DNA of 44,115 nucleotides, taken from Pedobacter sp. (GTDB lineage: Bacteria > Bacteroidota > Bacteroidia > Sphingobacteriales > Sphingobacteriaceae). Position numbers and translations under genes: made by a program. A model generated the notes under the pieces. It ran no database searches. It was not told where the DNA came from and saw only the letters and a program-made list of their open reading frames with translations. The stretch spans positions 1-44,115 of the forward strand of contig JACMND010000039.1 in assembly GCA_014378705.1 (NCBI GenBank), written 5' to 3'. Within the stretch, counting starts at the first letter, position 1, and the number at the start of each line of letters is the position of its first letter. Below, piece by piece: positions 23,811-33,007 of the stretch.

Positions 23811-24464
23811 TTAATCAATAATTAACCCATCTTTCATCATCACGGTACGGTTAGCCATGTTAGCCAGGTTTTCATTATGCGTAACGATGATCAGCGTTTG
23901 ATTTAGACGGTCACGTAAATCCACAAACAAACGGTGCAGGCTTTCGGCATTGTTAGAATCCAAATTACCGGAAGGTTCATCAGCCAGAATTACAGACGGA
24001 TTATTTATCAATGCCCGGGCTACGGCAACACGCTGTTGTTCGCCACCGGAAAGTTCATTTGGCTTGTGGTTGCCCCGATTAGTTAAACCTAATAGCTCAA
24101 GTAATCCCGCGGCTTTGATTCCCGCTTCTTTTTTACTCGTACCTGCTATAAATGCCGGGATACATATATTTTCAATCGCTGAAAATTCAGGAAGCAGGTG
24201 ATGAAACTGAAATATAAAACCAATGTGTTTATTGCGGAAAGCACTTAACTTTTGTAAAGACAAAGAATTTACGGCAATGCCATTAATTTCAACAGACCCG
24301 GATCCGGGTTTATCCAGGGTTCCGATAATGTGTAGCAGTGTACTTTTACCAGCACCGGAGGGCCCGACAATGGTAATAATTTCGCCTTTGATAACTTCCA
24401 GATCAACCCCCTTTAATATTTGGAGTTTTCCGTAAGATTTTTTTATTCCTTTTGCTTTCAGCAT
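23811..24464 (-). CDS. lolD: ABC transporter ATP-binding protein, LolD/MacB type
   Basis: This is an ATPase of the lipoprotein-release/MacB subfamily, which drives transfer of lipoproteins out of the inner membrane. It shows Walker [10 protein letters not shown], the Q-loop [12 protein letters not shown], the signature [15 protein letters not shown], Walker [13 protein letters not shown] and the switch His in IVTHNENLA. An in-frame ATG at 24509 exists, but [12 protein letters not shown] from 24464 matches the usual family start. Its membrane partner (LolC/E-like) is not beside it, as is common in Bacteroidota. Two unrelated-looking genes follow with gaps of 2 and 1 bases. Confidence 0.88.
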   Translation of the reverse strand: MLKAKGIKKSYGKLQILKGVDLEVIKGEIITIVGPSGAGKSTLLHIIGTLDKPGSGSVEINGIAVNSLSLQKLSAFRNKHIGFIFQFHHLLPEFSAIENICIPAFIAGTSKKEAGIKAAGLLELLGLTNRGNHKPNELSGGEQQRVAVARALINNPSVILADEPSGNLDSNNAESLHRLFVDLRDRLNQTLIIVTHNENLANMANRTVMMKDGLIID

Positions 24465-24741
24465 GGTTGCGAAGATACAAAGTATAGGCCATTTGATGTT
24501 TTCTTTCAATCATCAGTCGCAGTTTTACACGGGCAGTTTTCAATTGAGCTTTTAAAACGAATAAGCTGAACTAAATAAACCCGATAATGGTAAAAAACTC
24601 TTGTTTGTTTAAGGGGTTTAAAACGTATAGCGGGGCTAGCATAAATAGTATAAGAAAAGCCGCATTCCCAAAAACCGGTAGCATTATAGTTTAAATGACT
24701 CTTATACCTTACTGCCTGGCAGTGAATACCTAAAATATAAG

Positions 24742-24772
24742 TTTTGGAAATTAAAGCAAAATGGTAGTTTTA
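24742..24772 (+). promoter_or_regulatory. Candidate promoter of sucC
   Basis: TTTTG at 24742-24746, 18 bases, then TAGTTTTA at 24765-24772 fits the Bacteroidota -33/-7 pattern (TTTG and TAnnTTTG) with one mismatch. The start codon lies 16 bases after the -7 element, so the leader would be short. Confidence 0.35.
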
Positions 24773-24788
24773 CGCCAAATTCAAACAA

Positions 24789-25982
24789 ATGAACATTCAC
24801 GAGTATCAGGGTAAAGCTATTTTAAAGAGTTTTGGTGTACGCATTCAGGAAGGCATTGTTGCCGAAACACCGGCACAGGCTGTTGAAGCAGCTAAAAAGT
24901 TAAAGCAGGAATATAATTCTGATTGGGTCGTTGTTAAAGCACAAATTCATGCAGGTGGACGTGGAAAAGGCGGTGGAGTAAAATTAGCTAAAAACCTGGA
25001 AGAAGTTAAAGAAATAGCCGGGCAGATTATCGGAATGCAGTTGATAACCCCTCAAACCGGTCCTGAAGGTAAACTGGTTAGCAAAGTTTTAATTGCTCAG
25101 GATGTATATTATCCCGGTGAATCTGAAACTAAAGAATTTTATGTAAGTGTATTGCTTGATCGTGCAAAAGGCAAAAATATTGTAATGTATTCTACCGAAG
25201 GCGGAATGGATATTGAACACGTAGCTGAACATACTCCACATTTAATATTTAAGGAAGAAGTTGATCCGAAGGTTGGATTGCAGGGTTTCCAGGCCCGGAA
25301 GATCGCATTTAATTTAGGCCTTAGCGGCGAAGCTTTTAAAGAAATGGTCAAGTTTATTACTGCTCTTTATAAAGCTTATGAAGCTACGGACTCCTCTATG
25401 TTTGAAATTAATCCAGTTTTAAAAACATCCGATAATAAGATCATGGCCGTGGATGCCAAGGTAAATCTGGATGACAACGGTTTATTTCGTCACCCGGATT
25501 TTGCGGCGATGCGGGATTTTAATGAAGAAGACCCAACGGAAGTTGAAGCAAGCAAATCAAATTTAAATTACGTTAAACTGGACGGGAACGTAGGATGCAT
25601 GGTGAACGGGGCCGGGTTGGCAATGGCTACCATGGACATTATTAAAATCGCTGGTGGCGAGCCTGCAAACTTTTTGGACGTTGGTGGTACCGCAAATGCC
25701 GAAACCGTAAAAGCTGGTTTCAACATTATACTTAAAGATCCAAATGTTAGAGCCATACTAATTAATATTTTCGGTGGTATTGTTAGGTGTGACCGGGTTG
25801 CGCAGGGAGTTATTGATGCTTACAGAGAAATTGGAAATATACCGGTGCCGATTATTGTGCGTTTACAGGGAACCAATGCGGAAGAAGCTAAAAAATTGAT
25901 TGACGAATCGGGCTTAAAGGTTTTTTCTGCAATACAACTTAAAGAAGCAGCGGCTTTGGTAACTCAGGTTTTAGCTGATTAA
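24789..25982 (+). CDS. sucC: Succinyl-CoA synthetase beta subunit, ADP-forming
   Basis: SucC forms, with SucD, the TCA-cycle enzyme that turns succinyl-CoA into succinate and makes ATP. The 397 residues show the N-terminal ATP-grasp domain (MNIHEYQGKAIL, VVKAQIHAGGRGKGGGVKLA, FEINPVLKT, AVDAKVNLDDNGLFRHPD) and the CoA-ligase domain (GCMVNGAGLAMATMDII, FLDVGGTANAETV, NIFGGIVRCD, RLQGTNAEEA). The alpha subunit gene is not adjacent. A strong terminator follows. The succinyl-CoA it uses is also the CoA donor for the ScoAB transferase. Confidence 0.97.
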   Translation: MNIHEYQGKAILKSFGVRIQEGIVAETPAQAVEAAKKLKQEYNSDWVVVKAQIHAGGRGKGGGVKLAKNLEEVKEIAGQIIGMQLITPQTGPEGKLVSKVLIAQDVYYPGESETKEFYVSVLLDRAKGKNIVMYSTEGGMDIEHVAEHTPHLIFKEEVDPKVGLQGFQARKIAFNLGLSGEAFKEMVKFITALYKAYEATDSSMFEINPVLKTSDNKIMAVDAKVNLDDNGLFRHPDFAAMRDFNEEDPTEVEASKSNLNYVKLDGNVGCMVNGAGLAMATMDIIKIAGGEPANFLDVGGTANAETVKAGFNIILKDPNVRAILINIFGGIVRCDRVAQGVIDAYREIGNIPVPIIVRLQGTNAEEAKKLIDESGLKVFSAIQLKEAAALVTQVLAD

Positions 25983-26012
25983 GAATTTTAACCATATTTT
26001 ATTTAATAAAAG

Positions 26013-26036
26013 AGGCGCCGGAAAGCGCCTTTTTTT
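26013..26036 (+). terminator. Terminator of sucC
   Basis: Bases 26013-26018 (aggcgc) pair with 26025-26030 (gcgcct) around a 6-base loop, followed by a run of T. It lies 30 bases after the sucC stop. Confidence 0.88.
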
Positions 26037-26103
26037 ATTTCTTTTTATAAATCAAACCCGCATTGCCAATAGTAGTTTTATGATGCTACTTATAAAATGT
26101 TTT

Positions 26104-26301
26104 TTAACAGTTATACGTTAATCTTACCCTCACGTTTAATGCTTCAAAAACTATCAATGTCGTTTCCAAGATAGCTTTTATCATATTGTTCTTCAATTTT
26201 TGAATATGTGCCCGTTGCGCACCAATTGATTTTCCAAATGCTTCTTAGGTCAAATTTCTATCAATTCGTATTTTGCGTATCAAATCGCCCAATACTTTAA
26301 G
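26104..26301 (-). pseudogene. XRE/HipB-like helix-turn-helix gene remnant
   Basis: One minus-strand frame of 65 codons reads LKVLGDLIRKIRIDRNLT, stop, EAFGKSIGAQRAHIQKLKNN, then TTLIVFEALNVRV. This follows the HTH_3 antitoxin pattern (LG..IRK.R..KNLTQEELG..IGVQRAQISKIENG...T..KVF.ALN.KV). The stop at 26245-26247 stands where the family has Gln, so a single CAA-to-TAA change explains it. No start codon precedes the frame: a stop codon lies directly before it. The usual toxin partner is not visible. It is a broken antitoxin-like regulator. Confidence 0.75.
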
Positions 26302-26335
26302 TTAAATAAATATGATGGTAAAATTTGGAGACCGA

Positions 26336-26455
26336 TTATAAGTTTTTTTTTTTATTTTCTCCAGGGTTATTTGACGCTTTTAACAGAGTTATGGCGAAAC
26401 CTATATAAAGAAAAGAAACAATGACGGTAAGAATAATTATGTCTAAATATTCCAT
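26336..26455 (-). CDS. 39-residue single-span membrane protein
   Basis: The frame starts with ATG one base after the stop of the 59-residue gene upstream. It encodes MEYLDIIILTVIVSFLYIGF, which continues as one membrane helix (about residues 4-26), then a short charged tail rich in Asn and Lys. I do not recognise a family. The tight spacing with its upstream neighbour, the same strand and the matching membrane character support translation of both. A regulatory or assembly subunit of a membrane complex is possible, but nothing in the sequence shows which one. Confidence 0.45.
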   Translation of the reverse strand: MEYLDIIILTVIVSFLYIGFAITLLKASNNPGENKKKNL

Positions 26456-26456
26456 A

Positions 26457-26636
26457 TTACTGGTGTTTTTTTTGATTTAAATAAATCAATAATCCAATCA
26501 TTGTTGGCGGCCATAAGCCAATAAATATAGCTCTGTCATGGTCTTTTAAAATCACATAATAATACTCTGATATAAATATTATCGAAATAATAGCTGTTAA
26601 AATGGCAAACTCTAAGAAGGAAATTTTTTTTATCAT
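26457..26636 (-). CDS. 59-residue two-span membrane protein
   Basis: The frame begins MIKKISFLEFAILTAIISII. It has a first membrane helix (about 8-26, ending ISEYYYVI), a short polar loop (LKDHDRA) and a second helix (about 36-52, GLWPPTMIGLLIYL) before a basic tail NQKKHQ. The basic residues at both ends suggest both termini face the cytoplasm. It is not a recognised family. It stands alone in a 1.2-kb gap and is followed after one base by a second small membrane gene. Confidence 0.55.
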   Translation of the reverse strand: MIKKISFLEFAILTAIISIIFISEYYYVILKDHDRAIFIGLWPPTMIGLLIYLNQKKHQ

Positions 26637-27148
26637 GGTATGGTGGTTAGCTTAGGTATAATTCTATTATTTGTTAATATTTCTTTAACCTATAATTTTG
26701 TAAATTGAAAAGAAATAAATAATAGGTTGAAAGGACTGGCACAATTCTTATAACATAAAAATTTTTAATTAGTTTGTGATAAGCAATCATTATTCCTTAA
26801 TGATTCTCATGGTCATAATGTTAAAATTGATGTTTCTTCTATTTGCCAAAAACAGTCCTTTTTATTTGGGAAGAAGCTTAGGTAATTGTGCGCTGCGCTA
26901 GTGTCGTTAAAGCGGCGAAATTCTTTTTAAATCTCCCGTAATTCTTCCCAAAGAGCTTTGGAGTTTTCTAAGCAATCTTTTAAATGCAATGTACTGTAAA
27001 ACCAAGTTTAGTTAACGTCACCTGTTCAATTTTTACAATTCTATTGTAACCTTGCGATTAAGATACATGTTTGTCTGCTAGCCTTTTGGGATAACCCTTA
27101 TTTACTTGCAACTTACAATTGATAAGTGCAACCTCCTAAAAATAGCAA
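26637..27148. other. Gene-poor stretch
   Basis: About 510 bases without a gene that I can support. On the minus strand two short open pieces separated by one stop (27 and about 40 codons, roughly 26810-27010; LKDCLENSKALWEELREI in the first) look protein-like but match nothing I know. They may be another decayed gene. Confidence 0.4.
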
Positions 27149-27184
27149 AAAAAATGTCCCTCATTTTCATGAACGACATTTTTT
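27149..27184. terminator. Terminator after rplT
   Basis: Bases 27149-27158 (A-run plus tgtc) pair with 27175-27184 (gaca plus T-run) around a 16-base loop. It lies 18 bases after the rplT stop. On the minus strand the T-run follows directly. Confidence 0.7.
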
Positions 27185-27202
27185 AATATGATTGATGTGA
27201 AA

Positions 27203-27547
27203 TTATTTTACCGTATCGATAATTGCTTTAAAAGCTTCAGGATGATTCATAGCCAGATCGGCTAACACTTTACGGTTTAATAGATTTCCGTTTGCAGTTA
27301 ATTTACCCATTAAAACGGAGTAAGATATTCCTTGCTGGCGTGCACCTGCGTTGATTCGCTGTATCCATAAAGCCCTAAACTCTCTTTTCTTTACTTTACG
27401 ATCACGGTAGGCATACTGCAAACCTTTTTCAACGGTATTTTTTGCAACGGTATAAACCTTGCTTCTTGATCCCCAATAGCCTTTGGCCATATTAAGGATC
27501 TTTTTTCTTCTTCTTCTTGACGCTACTGCGTTAACCGAACGTGGCAT
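27203..27547 (-). CDS. rplT: 50S ribosomal protein L20
   Basis: L20 binds 23S rRNA and is needed early in large-subunit assembly. The 114 residues show the very basic N-terminal arm ([18 protein letters not shown]), [30 protein letters not shown] and the globular end ([17 protein letters not shown]). It is the last gene of the thrS-infC-rpmI-rplT group. In other bacteria L20 represses this operon by binding its mRNA; no such structure was identified here. Confidence 0.98.
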   Translation of the reverse strand: MPRSVNAVASRRRRKKILNMAKGYWGSRSKVYTVAKNTVEKGLQYAYRDRKVKKREFRALWIQRINAGARQQGISYSVLMGKLTANGNLLNRKVLADLAMNHPEAFKAIIDTVK

Positions 27548-27622
27548 GTTTTTTTAGATTTTGATAAGCGGTGTTCCTTTTCGGAAACTTATAACCGGAT
27601 ACCTGGGTTAAAAATTATTTAA

Positions 27623-27823
27623 TTATTTTCCGATACAAAGCATACGCTTAACATTGCCTAAATCCGCATCAGATACTAAGCTCGTATGACCCAAAGCACG
27701 TTTCCGTTTGGTGCTCATTTTGGTTAATATGTGGCTTTTATATGCGTTTTTTCTAGCAATTTTACCGGTTCCAGTAAGCGAAAAACGCTTTTTTGCACTG
27801 GAATTGGTTTTCATTTTTGGCAT
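27623..27823 (-). CDS. rpmI: 50S ribosomal protein L35
   Basis: The 66-residue basic protein has the typical [22 protein letters not shown] start, KAYKSHIL-like [17 protein letters not shown] and the end VKRMLCIGK. It lies between infC and rplT with gaps of 104 and 75 bases, larger than elsewhere in the operon, leaving room for leader structures or processing sites. Confidence 0.97.
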   Translation of the reverse strand: MPKMKTNSSAKKRFSLTGTGKIARKNAYKSHILTKMSTKRKRALGHTSLVSDADLGNVKRMLCIGK

Positions 27824-27927
27824 AAATATTTATTGTTTTTTTGTTTTTTTAATTTATTGATGACCAAATTTTATAACAGGTCATCTCATTTGCACATTTG
27901 CTCACGGTAAATTGGCACCCTTTAATA

Positions 27928-28497
27928 TTACTTCTTAGCCCCTTTGGACGCAACTGTTAAAAACATCCGTTTGCCTTCCAGTTTTGGAAGTTGTTCTACT
28001 TTACCAACATCCTCTAAAGCCTGAGCAAACTTTAAAAGTAAAATCTCACCTTGCTCTTTGTATACAATCGCACGGCCTTTAAAGTGAACATAAGCCCTTA
28101 CTTTTTCGCCTGATTCAAGAAATCCAATCGCGTGTTTTAATTTGAACTGGAAATCATGCTCGTTGGTATTAGGTCCAAACCGTATCTCTTTAATAACCGT
28201 TTGTTTGGCATTGGACTTAATTTCTTTCATCTTCTTCTTCTGCTCATATATAAACTTGTTGTAATCAACAACTTTACATACAGGCGGATTCGCGTTTGGA
28301 GAAATTTCAACCAGATCAAGATCTTGCTCAACTGCTATAGCAAGTGCTTCACGGATAGGATAAATCCCTGTTTCTACATTGTCGCCGGTAATGCGCACTT
28401 CCGGCACCCTGATCAACTCATTAATCCTGTGTTCTGCTTCTTTCTTTTTAAACGGAGGGCGGGGTCCTCTGTTAAATCCTGGTCTTCCTAATGCCAA
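27928..28497 (-). CDS. infC: Translation initiation factor IF-3
   Basis: IF-3 binds the 30S subunit and proofreads the start codon. The 189 residues contain the N-domain ([54 protein letters not shown]), a Lys-rich linker and the C-domain ([35 protein letters not shown]). The start codon is TTG, at 28497, with no in-frame ATG upstream. The N-terminal extension [13 protein letters not shown] matches the form seen in Bacteroidota. In E. coli infC starts with AUU and is self-controlled because IF-3 rejects rare starts; the TTG may act likewise. It starts 10 bases after thrS. Confidence 0.97.
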   Translation of the reverse strand: MALGRPGFNRGPRPPFKKKEAEHRINELIRVPEVRITGDNVETGIYPIREALAIAVEQDLDLVEISPNANPPVCKVVDYNKFIYEQKKKMKEIKSNAKQTVIKEIRFGPNTNEHDFQFKLKHAIGFLESGEKVRAYVHFKGRAIVYKEQGEILLLKFAQALEDVGKVEQLPKLEGKRMFLTVASKGAKK

Positions 28498-28507
28498 ATT
28501 ATAATTA

Positions 28508-30433
28508 TTAAATTTTTATTTCGTTTATTAATTGATCTTGAAATGCTTTTATTACCATACTTCCCAGATCACCTTGTCCATGCTTCCGTACAGAAACCTC
28601 CCCATCTTTCATTTCCTTTTCACCGACAATTAACATGTAAGGGATTTTCTTTACTTCGGCATCACGGATTTTACGTCCAATTTTTTCGTCTCGGGCGTCA
28701 ATCAAGCCGCGAATATCGGAATTATTAAGGGATTCTAAAACTTTTTTAGCATAATCCTCATATTTTTCAGAGATGGGGAGTACGATAAATTGTTCCGGTG
28801 TTAACCATAAAGGAAATTCACCGGCACAATGTTCTATCAAAACTGCAACAAATCTTTCAAGCGATCCGAAAGGTGCCCGATGGATCATTACCGGACGGTG
28901 TTTTAGATTATCGCTTCCGGTATATTCAAGTTCAAAACGCTCGGGTAAATTGTAATCAACCTGTATGGTGCCCAGTTGCCATTTACGTCCTAAAGCATCT
29001 TTAACCATAAAATCTAACTTAGGCCCGTAAAAAGCAGCTTCTCCGTAAACTATATTTGTTGGAAGAGATTTTTCTGTCGCTGCTTCAATTATTGAAGATT
29101 CTGCTAAAGCCCAGTTTGCCTCAGAACCTATGTATTTTGCTTTATTGGCCGTATCCCGCAATGAAATTTGCGCCGTATAATCGTCAAATCCCAACGCTTT
29201 AAACACATATAAAACCAAGTCGATCACCTTTTTAAATTCATCCTTAACCTGGTCGGGGCGGCAGAATAAATGCGCATCATCCTGGGTAAATCCCCGTACA
29301 CGGGTTAAGCCATGTAGCTCTCCGCTTTGCTCATACCGGTAAACAGTACCAAATTCGGCATACCTTACGGGAAGATCTTTGTAGGAACGTGGTTTAAATT
29401 TATAAAGTTCGCAATGATGCGGGCAGTTCATGGGTTTTAGGAAAAACTCTTCCCCTTCCTGTGGGGTTTTTATGGGCTGAAAAGAATCAGCTCCATATTT
29501 TTCATAATGGCCAGAAGTAACATACAAATTTTTGTGCCCAATATGCGGTGTAATAACTTGTTCGTAGCCAGATTTAACTTGCGCATTTTGAAGAAAGTTA
29601 ACCAGCTTTTCACGTAAGGCAGCACCTTTAGGTAACCACATAGGTAAACCCATTCCTACTTTTTCTGAAAACATAAAAAGCTCCAACTCTCTTCCCAGTT
29701 TCCTGTGATCACGTTTTTTGGCTTCTTCAATCATGTGAAGATAATCCGTCAATTCGCTGGCTTTTGGAAATGTAACGCCATAAATCCGCGTAAGCTGCTT
29801 TTTGGTTTCATCCCCACGCCAGTATGCCCCGGCTACGTTCATTAATTTTATGGCCTTAATAAACCCGGTATTGGGAATGTGAGGGCCGCGACAAAGATCA
29901 GTGAAGTTGCCCTGGTTGTAAAAAGTGATCGAACCATCTTCCAGATCTTTAATCAGGTCCAGTTTATACTCGTCCCCTTTTTCGGTAAAATATTTTATAG
30001 CATCTGCTTTTGAAACTGCAGTTTTTATAAACTCTGATTTAGTTCTTGCCAGCTCAAGCATTTTAGTCTCGATCTGCTTAAAATCATCAGAAGAAAACTC
30101 ACGGTCGCCAAAATCTACATCGTAATAAAAACCTGTTTCTATGGCCGGGCCAATTCCAAATTTAGTCCCCGGATATAAGGCTTCCAAAGCTTCGGCCATT
30201 AAATGCGCAGATGAATGCCAGAAGGTGACTTTCGCTTCCTGATCATTCCAGGTTAAAAGTTTGACCTTTGAATCCGTATGAATCGGACGGGTCGAATCCC
30301 AAATTTGGCCGTTTACTTCGGCGGCTAAAACATTTCTGGCTAAGCCTTCAGAAATAGATAAGGCAATTAGATACGGAGAAATTCCGCTTTCATATTCACG
30401 GACAGAGCCGTCAGGCAGTGTAATGTTGATCAT
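28508..30433 (-). CDS. thrS: Threonyl-tRNA synthetase
   Basis: The enzyme charges tRNA-Thr and edits Ser-tRNA-Thr. Its 641 residues show the TGS domain ([11 protein letters not shown]), the editing domain with [11 protein letters not shown] and [12 protein letters not shown], the class II core with [12 protein letters not shown], motif 2 ([28 protein letters not shown]), motif 3 ([20 protein letters not shown]), and the anticodon-binding domain ([15 protein letters not shown]). It is the first gene of the operon with infC, rpmI and rplT. I saw no tRNA-like leader in the 140 bases upstream. Confidence 0.98.
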   Translation of the reverse strand: MINITLPDGSVREYESGISPYLIALSISEGLARNVLAAEVNGQIWDSTRPIHTDSKVKLLTWNDQEAKVTFWHSSAHLMAEALEALYPGTKFGIGPAIETGFYYDVDFGDREFSSDDFKQIETKMLELARTKSEFIKTAVSKADAIKYFTEKGDEYKLDLIKDLEDGSITFYNQGNFTDLCRGPHIPNTGFIKAIKLMNVAGAYWRGDETKKQLTRIYGVTFPKASELTDYLHMIEEAKKRDHRKLGRELELFMFSEKVGMGLPMWLPKGAALREKLVNFLQNAQVKSGYEQVITPHIGHKNLYVTSGHYEKYGADSFQPIKTPQEGEEFFLKPMNCPHHCELYKFKPRSYKDLPVRYAEFGTVYRYEQSGELHGLTRVRGFTQDDAHLFCRPDQVKDEFKKVIDLVLYVFKALGFDDYTAQISLRDTANKAKYIGSEANWALAESSIIEAATEKSLPTNIVYGEAAFYGPKLDFMVKDALGRKWQLGTIQVDYNLPERFELEYTGSDNLKHRPVMIHRAPFGSLERFVAVLIEHCAGEFPLWLTPEQFIVLPISEKYEDYAKKVLESLNNSDIRGLIDARDEKIGRKIRDAEVKKIPYMLIVGEKEMKDGEVSVRKHGQGDLGSMVIKAFQDQLINEIKI

Positions 30434-30574
30434 CTACAAAATGATTTGGAAGTTGTGAGAATTAAATAAACCGATCACTTACTACGTGATTTTTAATTAA
30501 AGTGCAAAACTAACAGAATTAAACTGAGAACCTGATATTGTATTTGACCAACTCAATGTCATTTTCAATAATCT

Positions 30575-31303
30575 CTATACATTTCCCCAGCCATTGCAAA
30601 GCACGTCTGCAAGGTGCATGGTTTTAATCGGGAGATTATGTTTATCAATATATCCCTGCAAATTTATGATACAAGAGGCATCGGTAGAAATGATGTATTC
30701 GGCCTGCATTTCCAATGCGTTATCAATTTTTTGTTGCGCCATTGCACTGGATATTCCTTCGTATTTTACGGCGAAAGTTCCTCCAAAACCACAGCACGTA
30801 TCCGTGTCACGCATTTCAACAAGTTCTAATCCATGAACCTTGGCAAGCAAGGCACGTGGCTCGGCCTTGATTTTACATTCCCGCAAGGCAGCACATGAAT
30901 CGTGGTAAACGGCACGTCCATCGAGTTCGGCACCAAAATAATCGCGTTTTAAAACATTTACCAGGAAATCCGAAAGCTCGTAGATGTTGCTTTGAACCGT
31001 GCGGCATTTATTATGAAAGGTTGTATTGGTAAAAAGATCGTTGTAATAATTTTTAACCATTCCTGTACAGGACGCTGATGGCGATACGATGTATTTGTCA
31101 TCCGGAAAATCGTCCAGAAATTTACTTCCCACCGTTTTTGCTTCATCCCAAAATCCGGCGTTAAAAGCAGGCTGGCCACAACAGGTTTGCTGTGGATTGT
31201 AATGAACCTTACAACCCGCTTTCTCCAATAATTTTAATGTATTAAAAGCAGTTTGGGGATATAATTGATCTATAAAACAAGGAATAAAAAGTTCAACATT
31301 CAT
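30575..31303 (-). CDS. LutA-like (Fe-S)-binding protein with two CCG domains
   Basis: The protein has two Cys-rich CCG domains, as in LutA/YkgE of the L-lactate oxidation complex and in heterodisulfide-reductase-like subunits. The first is around CCGQPAFN, with an upstream PCFIDQL and a later PSASCTGMV. The second is around CCGFGG, with YHDSCAALRECK before it and STDASCIINLQGY after it. The 242-residue length fits LutA. LutB and LutC are not beside it, so the partner subunits may be elsewhere or the protein may serve another oxidoreductase. It is 39 bases after the MFS gene on the same strand, and an uptake-and-oxidation pair for an organic acid is conceivable. Confidence 0.85.
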   Translation of the reverse strand: MNVELFIPCFIDQLYPQTAFNTLKLLEKAGCKVHYNPQQTCCGQPAFNAGFWDEAKTVGSKFLDDFPDDKYIVSPSASCTGMVKNYYNDLFTNTTFHNKCRTVQSNIYELSDFLVNVLKRDYFGAELDGRAVYHDSCAALRECKIKAEPRALLAKVHGLELVEMRDTDTCCGFGGTFAVKYEGISSAMAQQKIDNALEMQAEYIISTDASCIINLQGYIDKHNLPIKTMHLADVLCNGWGNV

Positions 31304-31342
31304 GAAATATTCGGTTTACTTAACATCAAACTGCTTAAAATA

Positions 31343-32653
31343 TTATGCAGGTTCAAGATTAATTGCTGGTTGATTTTTAATAAATAAAATAGAAATTAAG
31401 ACTACAAGTCCGATAAGAAAATAGCCTGCCAAAGTTATCGCAGAATTCCGCATACTTCCGGTAAATTCTTCAATATATCCAAAACTAAATAACCCGATTA
31501 CGATTGCCATTTTTTCAGTAACGTCATAAAAACTAAAAAAAGAGGCTGTATCCGGTGTATTTAAAGGGATAAGTTTTGAAAAAGTTGATCTGGAGATTGA
31601 TTGTATCCCACCCATAACCAATCCCACGATTATTGCCAAAGCATAAAACTGATATTCTGTTGATACGAAATAAGAACAGATGCAAACTCCTATCCATATA
31701 ACAACAACAAATATTAATACCTGAACATTTCCGTATTTCTTCGCGAATCGTGACATGATTAAGGCGCCGAAAATAGCAACCAATTGGATAATTAACAGCA
31801 CAGCTATTAATTTACCGGTTCCAAGGTTTAGAATTTTTTCTCCAAAAGAGGAGGATACCAGCATGATTGTTTGAACACCCATCGAATAAAAGAAAAAAGC
31901 CAGGAGAAAACGCTTCATCAATTTCATCCCGTTTAGTTGTTTCCATACTTTTTGTAATTCCTCAAAACCGCCATGTATCACTTTTTTATTAATCCGGTTT
32001 TGATTTTGGCTTCCTTCAGGTAAAGTCCTGAATGGAATCTGGGCAAAGCTGATCCACCATACCCCAACTAACAAAAATGATAGCCGTGGTGCGAATGAAT
32101 CATCCGTAATTCCAAAAAGATCAGGCTTAAGTACAAAAACTAAACAAATTACCTGAAGAATAACACTGCCAACATATCCGTATGCAAACCCCTGGGCACT
32201 AACTTTATCCTGGTTTTCGGGGGTAGCAATTTCCGGGAGATAGGAATTATTAAAAGTTACACCTCCAATATACCCCATCGCTGCAAGCGCAAAGCAAATG
32301 ATTCCAAATTCAAGGGTGTCAATTTTAAAAAAGTATAAACCTGCGCAGGCAAAAGCTCCGACGTAAGTGAACATTTTCATAAAAAACATTTTGTTTCCGC
32401 GGTAATCTGCAATAGAAGTTAGAACAGGCAGTAAAAGAGCCATGACTAGATATGAAACCGAAAGTGCGTAACTGGAAAGGGCCGTATTGGTAAATTGCTT
32501 TCCGAAAAACAAAACCTTATCATTAACTCCATGCGTTATCGCAACATAGTAAACCGGGAAAATAGTAGTGGTTATAACCAGGTTGTATGCTGAGTTAGAC
32601 CAATCGAACATAGCCCATGCCCTGATGGTCTTTTTGTTATTTTTGTTTTCCAT
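31343..32653 (-). CDS. MFS transporter, UMF1/Atg22-like family
   Basis: The 436-residue protein has about 12 membrane helices. Its start (IRAWAMFDWSNSAYNLVITTTIFPVYY) is the hallmark of the UMF1 family, related to the vacuolar effluxer Atg22. Later features are YGGVTF-like IGGVTFNNSYLPEIATPE, GFAYGYVGSV and LVMGGIQSISRSTFSKLIP. Substrates of bacterial members are mostly unknown; amino-acid or organic-solute movement is suggested by the eukaryotic relative. It lies upstream of the LutA-like gene on the same strand and divergent from the zinc-ribbon gene at 32692, with only 38 bases between the starts. Confidence 0.88.
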   Translation of the reverse strand: MENKNNKKTIRAWAMFDWSNSAYNLVITTTIFPVYYVAITHGVNDKVLFFGKQFTNTALSSYALSVSYLVMALLLPVLTSIADYRGNKMFFMKMFTYVGAFACAGLYFFKIDTLEFGIICFALAAMGYIGGVTFNNSYLPEIATPENQDKVSAQGFAYGYVGSVILQVICLVFVLKPDLFGITDDSFAPRLSFLLVGVWWISFAQIPFRTLPEGSQNQNRINKKVIHGGFEELQKVWKQLNGMKLMKRFLLAFFFYSMGVQTIMLVSSSFGEKILNLGTGKLIAVLLIIQLVAIFGALIMSRFAKKYGNVQVLIFVVVIWIGVCICSYFVSTEYQFYALAIIVGLVMGGIQSISRSTFSKLIPLNTPDTASFFSFYDVTEKMAIVIGLFSFGYIEEFTGSMRNSAITLAGYFLIGLVVLISILFIKNQPAINLEPA

Positions 32654-32691
32654 GCTTGCCTAAAAGTAGAGAAATTTAGCAAATCAAAAAA

Positions 32692-33006
32692 TTGAGCGGT
32701 AAACGAGAAATAAAATGCAGCGTATGTAAAAAATGGTCGGTTTGGGATGGCGGCATAAATGATCGCTGTACACATTGCGGTAGTTTTTTAGATAAAGAAG
32801 CATTTACAAATAAAATAGAAAAAAATATACGTGAGCAATTCCGAACTGATAGCGACTGGACGATTATAAAACCAGAAGATGGCAGGGTTTTAAAAGGAGT
32901 TAAGCGTACAGCACTATTTTTAAGAAAAATGCTCTATTATTTTCAGATCGCATTTTTGGCATTTATTAGTTTTTTACTATGGTTGATAAGCCTTTTGACT
33001 GCCTGA
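32692..33006 (+). CDS. Zinc-ribbon protein with C-terminal membrane helix
   Basis: The 104-residue protein starts with a zinc ribbon (CSVCKKWSVWDGG, then CTHCGSFLDKEAF; two CxxC pairs spaced about 20 residues apart). A charged middle follows, with WTIIKPEDGRVLKGVKRT, and then a hydrophobic helix (about 80-103). It is probably anchored in the inner membrane with the ribbon in the cytoplasm. The start is TTG: an in-frame TAG lies just upstream and there is no near ATG. The stop is followed after one base by the ATG of the next membrane protein, so the two probably work together. I do not recognise a named family. Confidence 0.75.
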   Translation: MSGKREIKCSVCKKWSVWDGGINDRCTHCGSFLDKEAFTNKIEKNIREQFRTDSDWTIIKPEDGRVLKGVKRTALFLRKMLYYFQIAFLAFISFLLWLISLLTA

Positions 33007-33007
33007 A

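Noticed and set aside
28156-28491. 111-codon plus-strand frame opposite infC
   Set aside because: infC is certain on the minus strand and the antisense frame has no family features.
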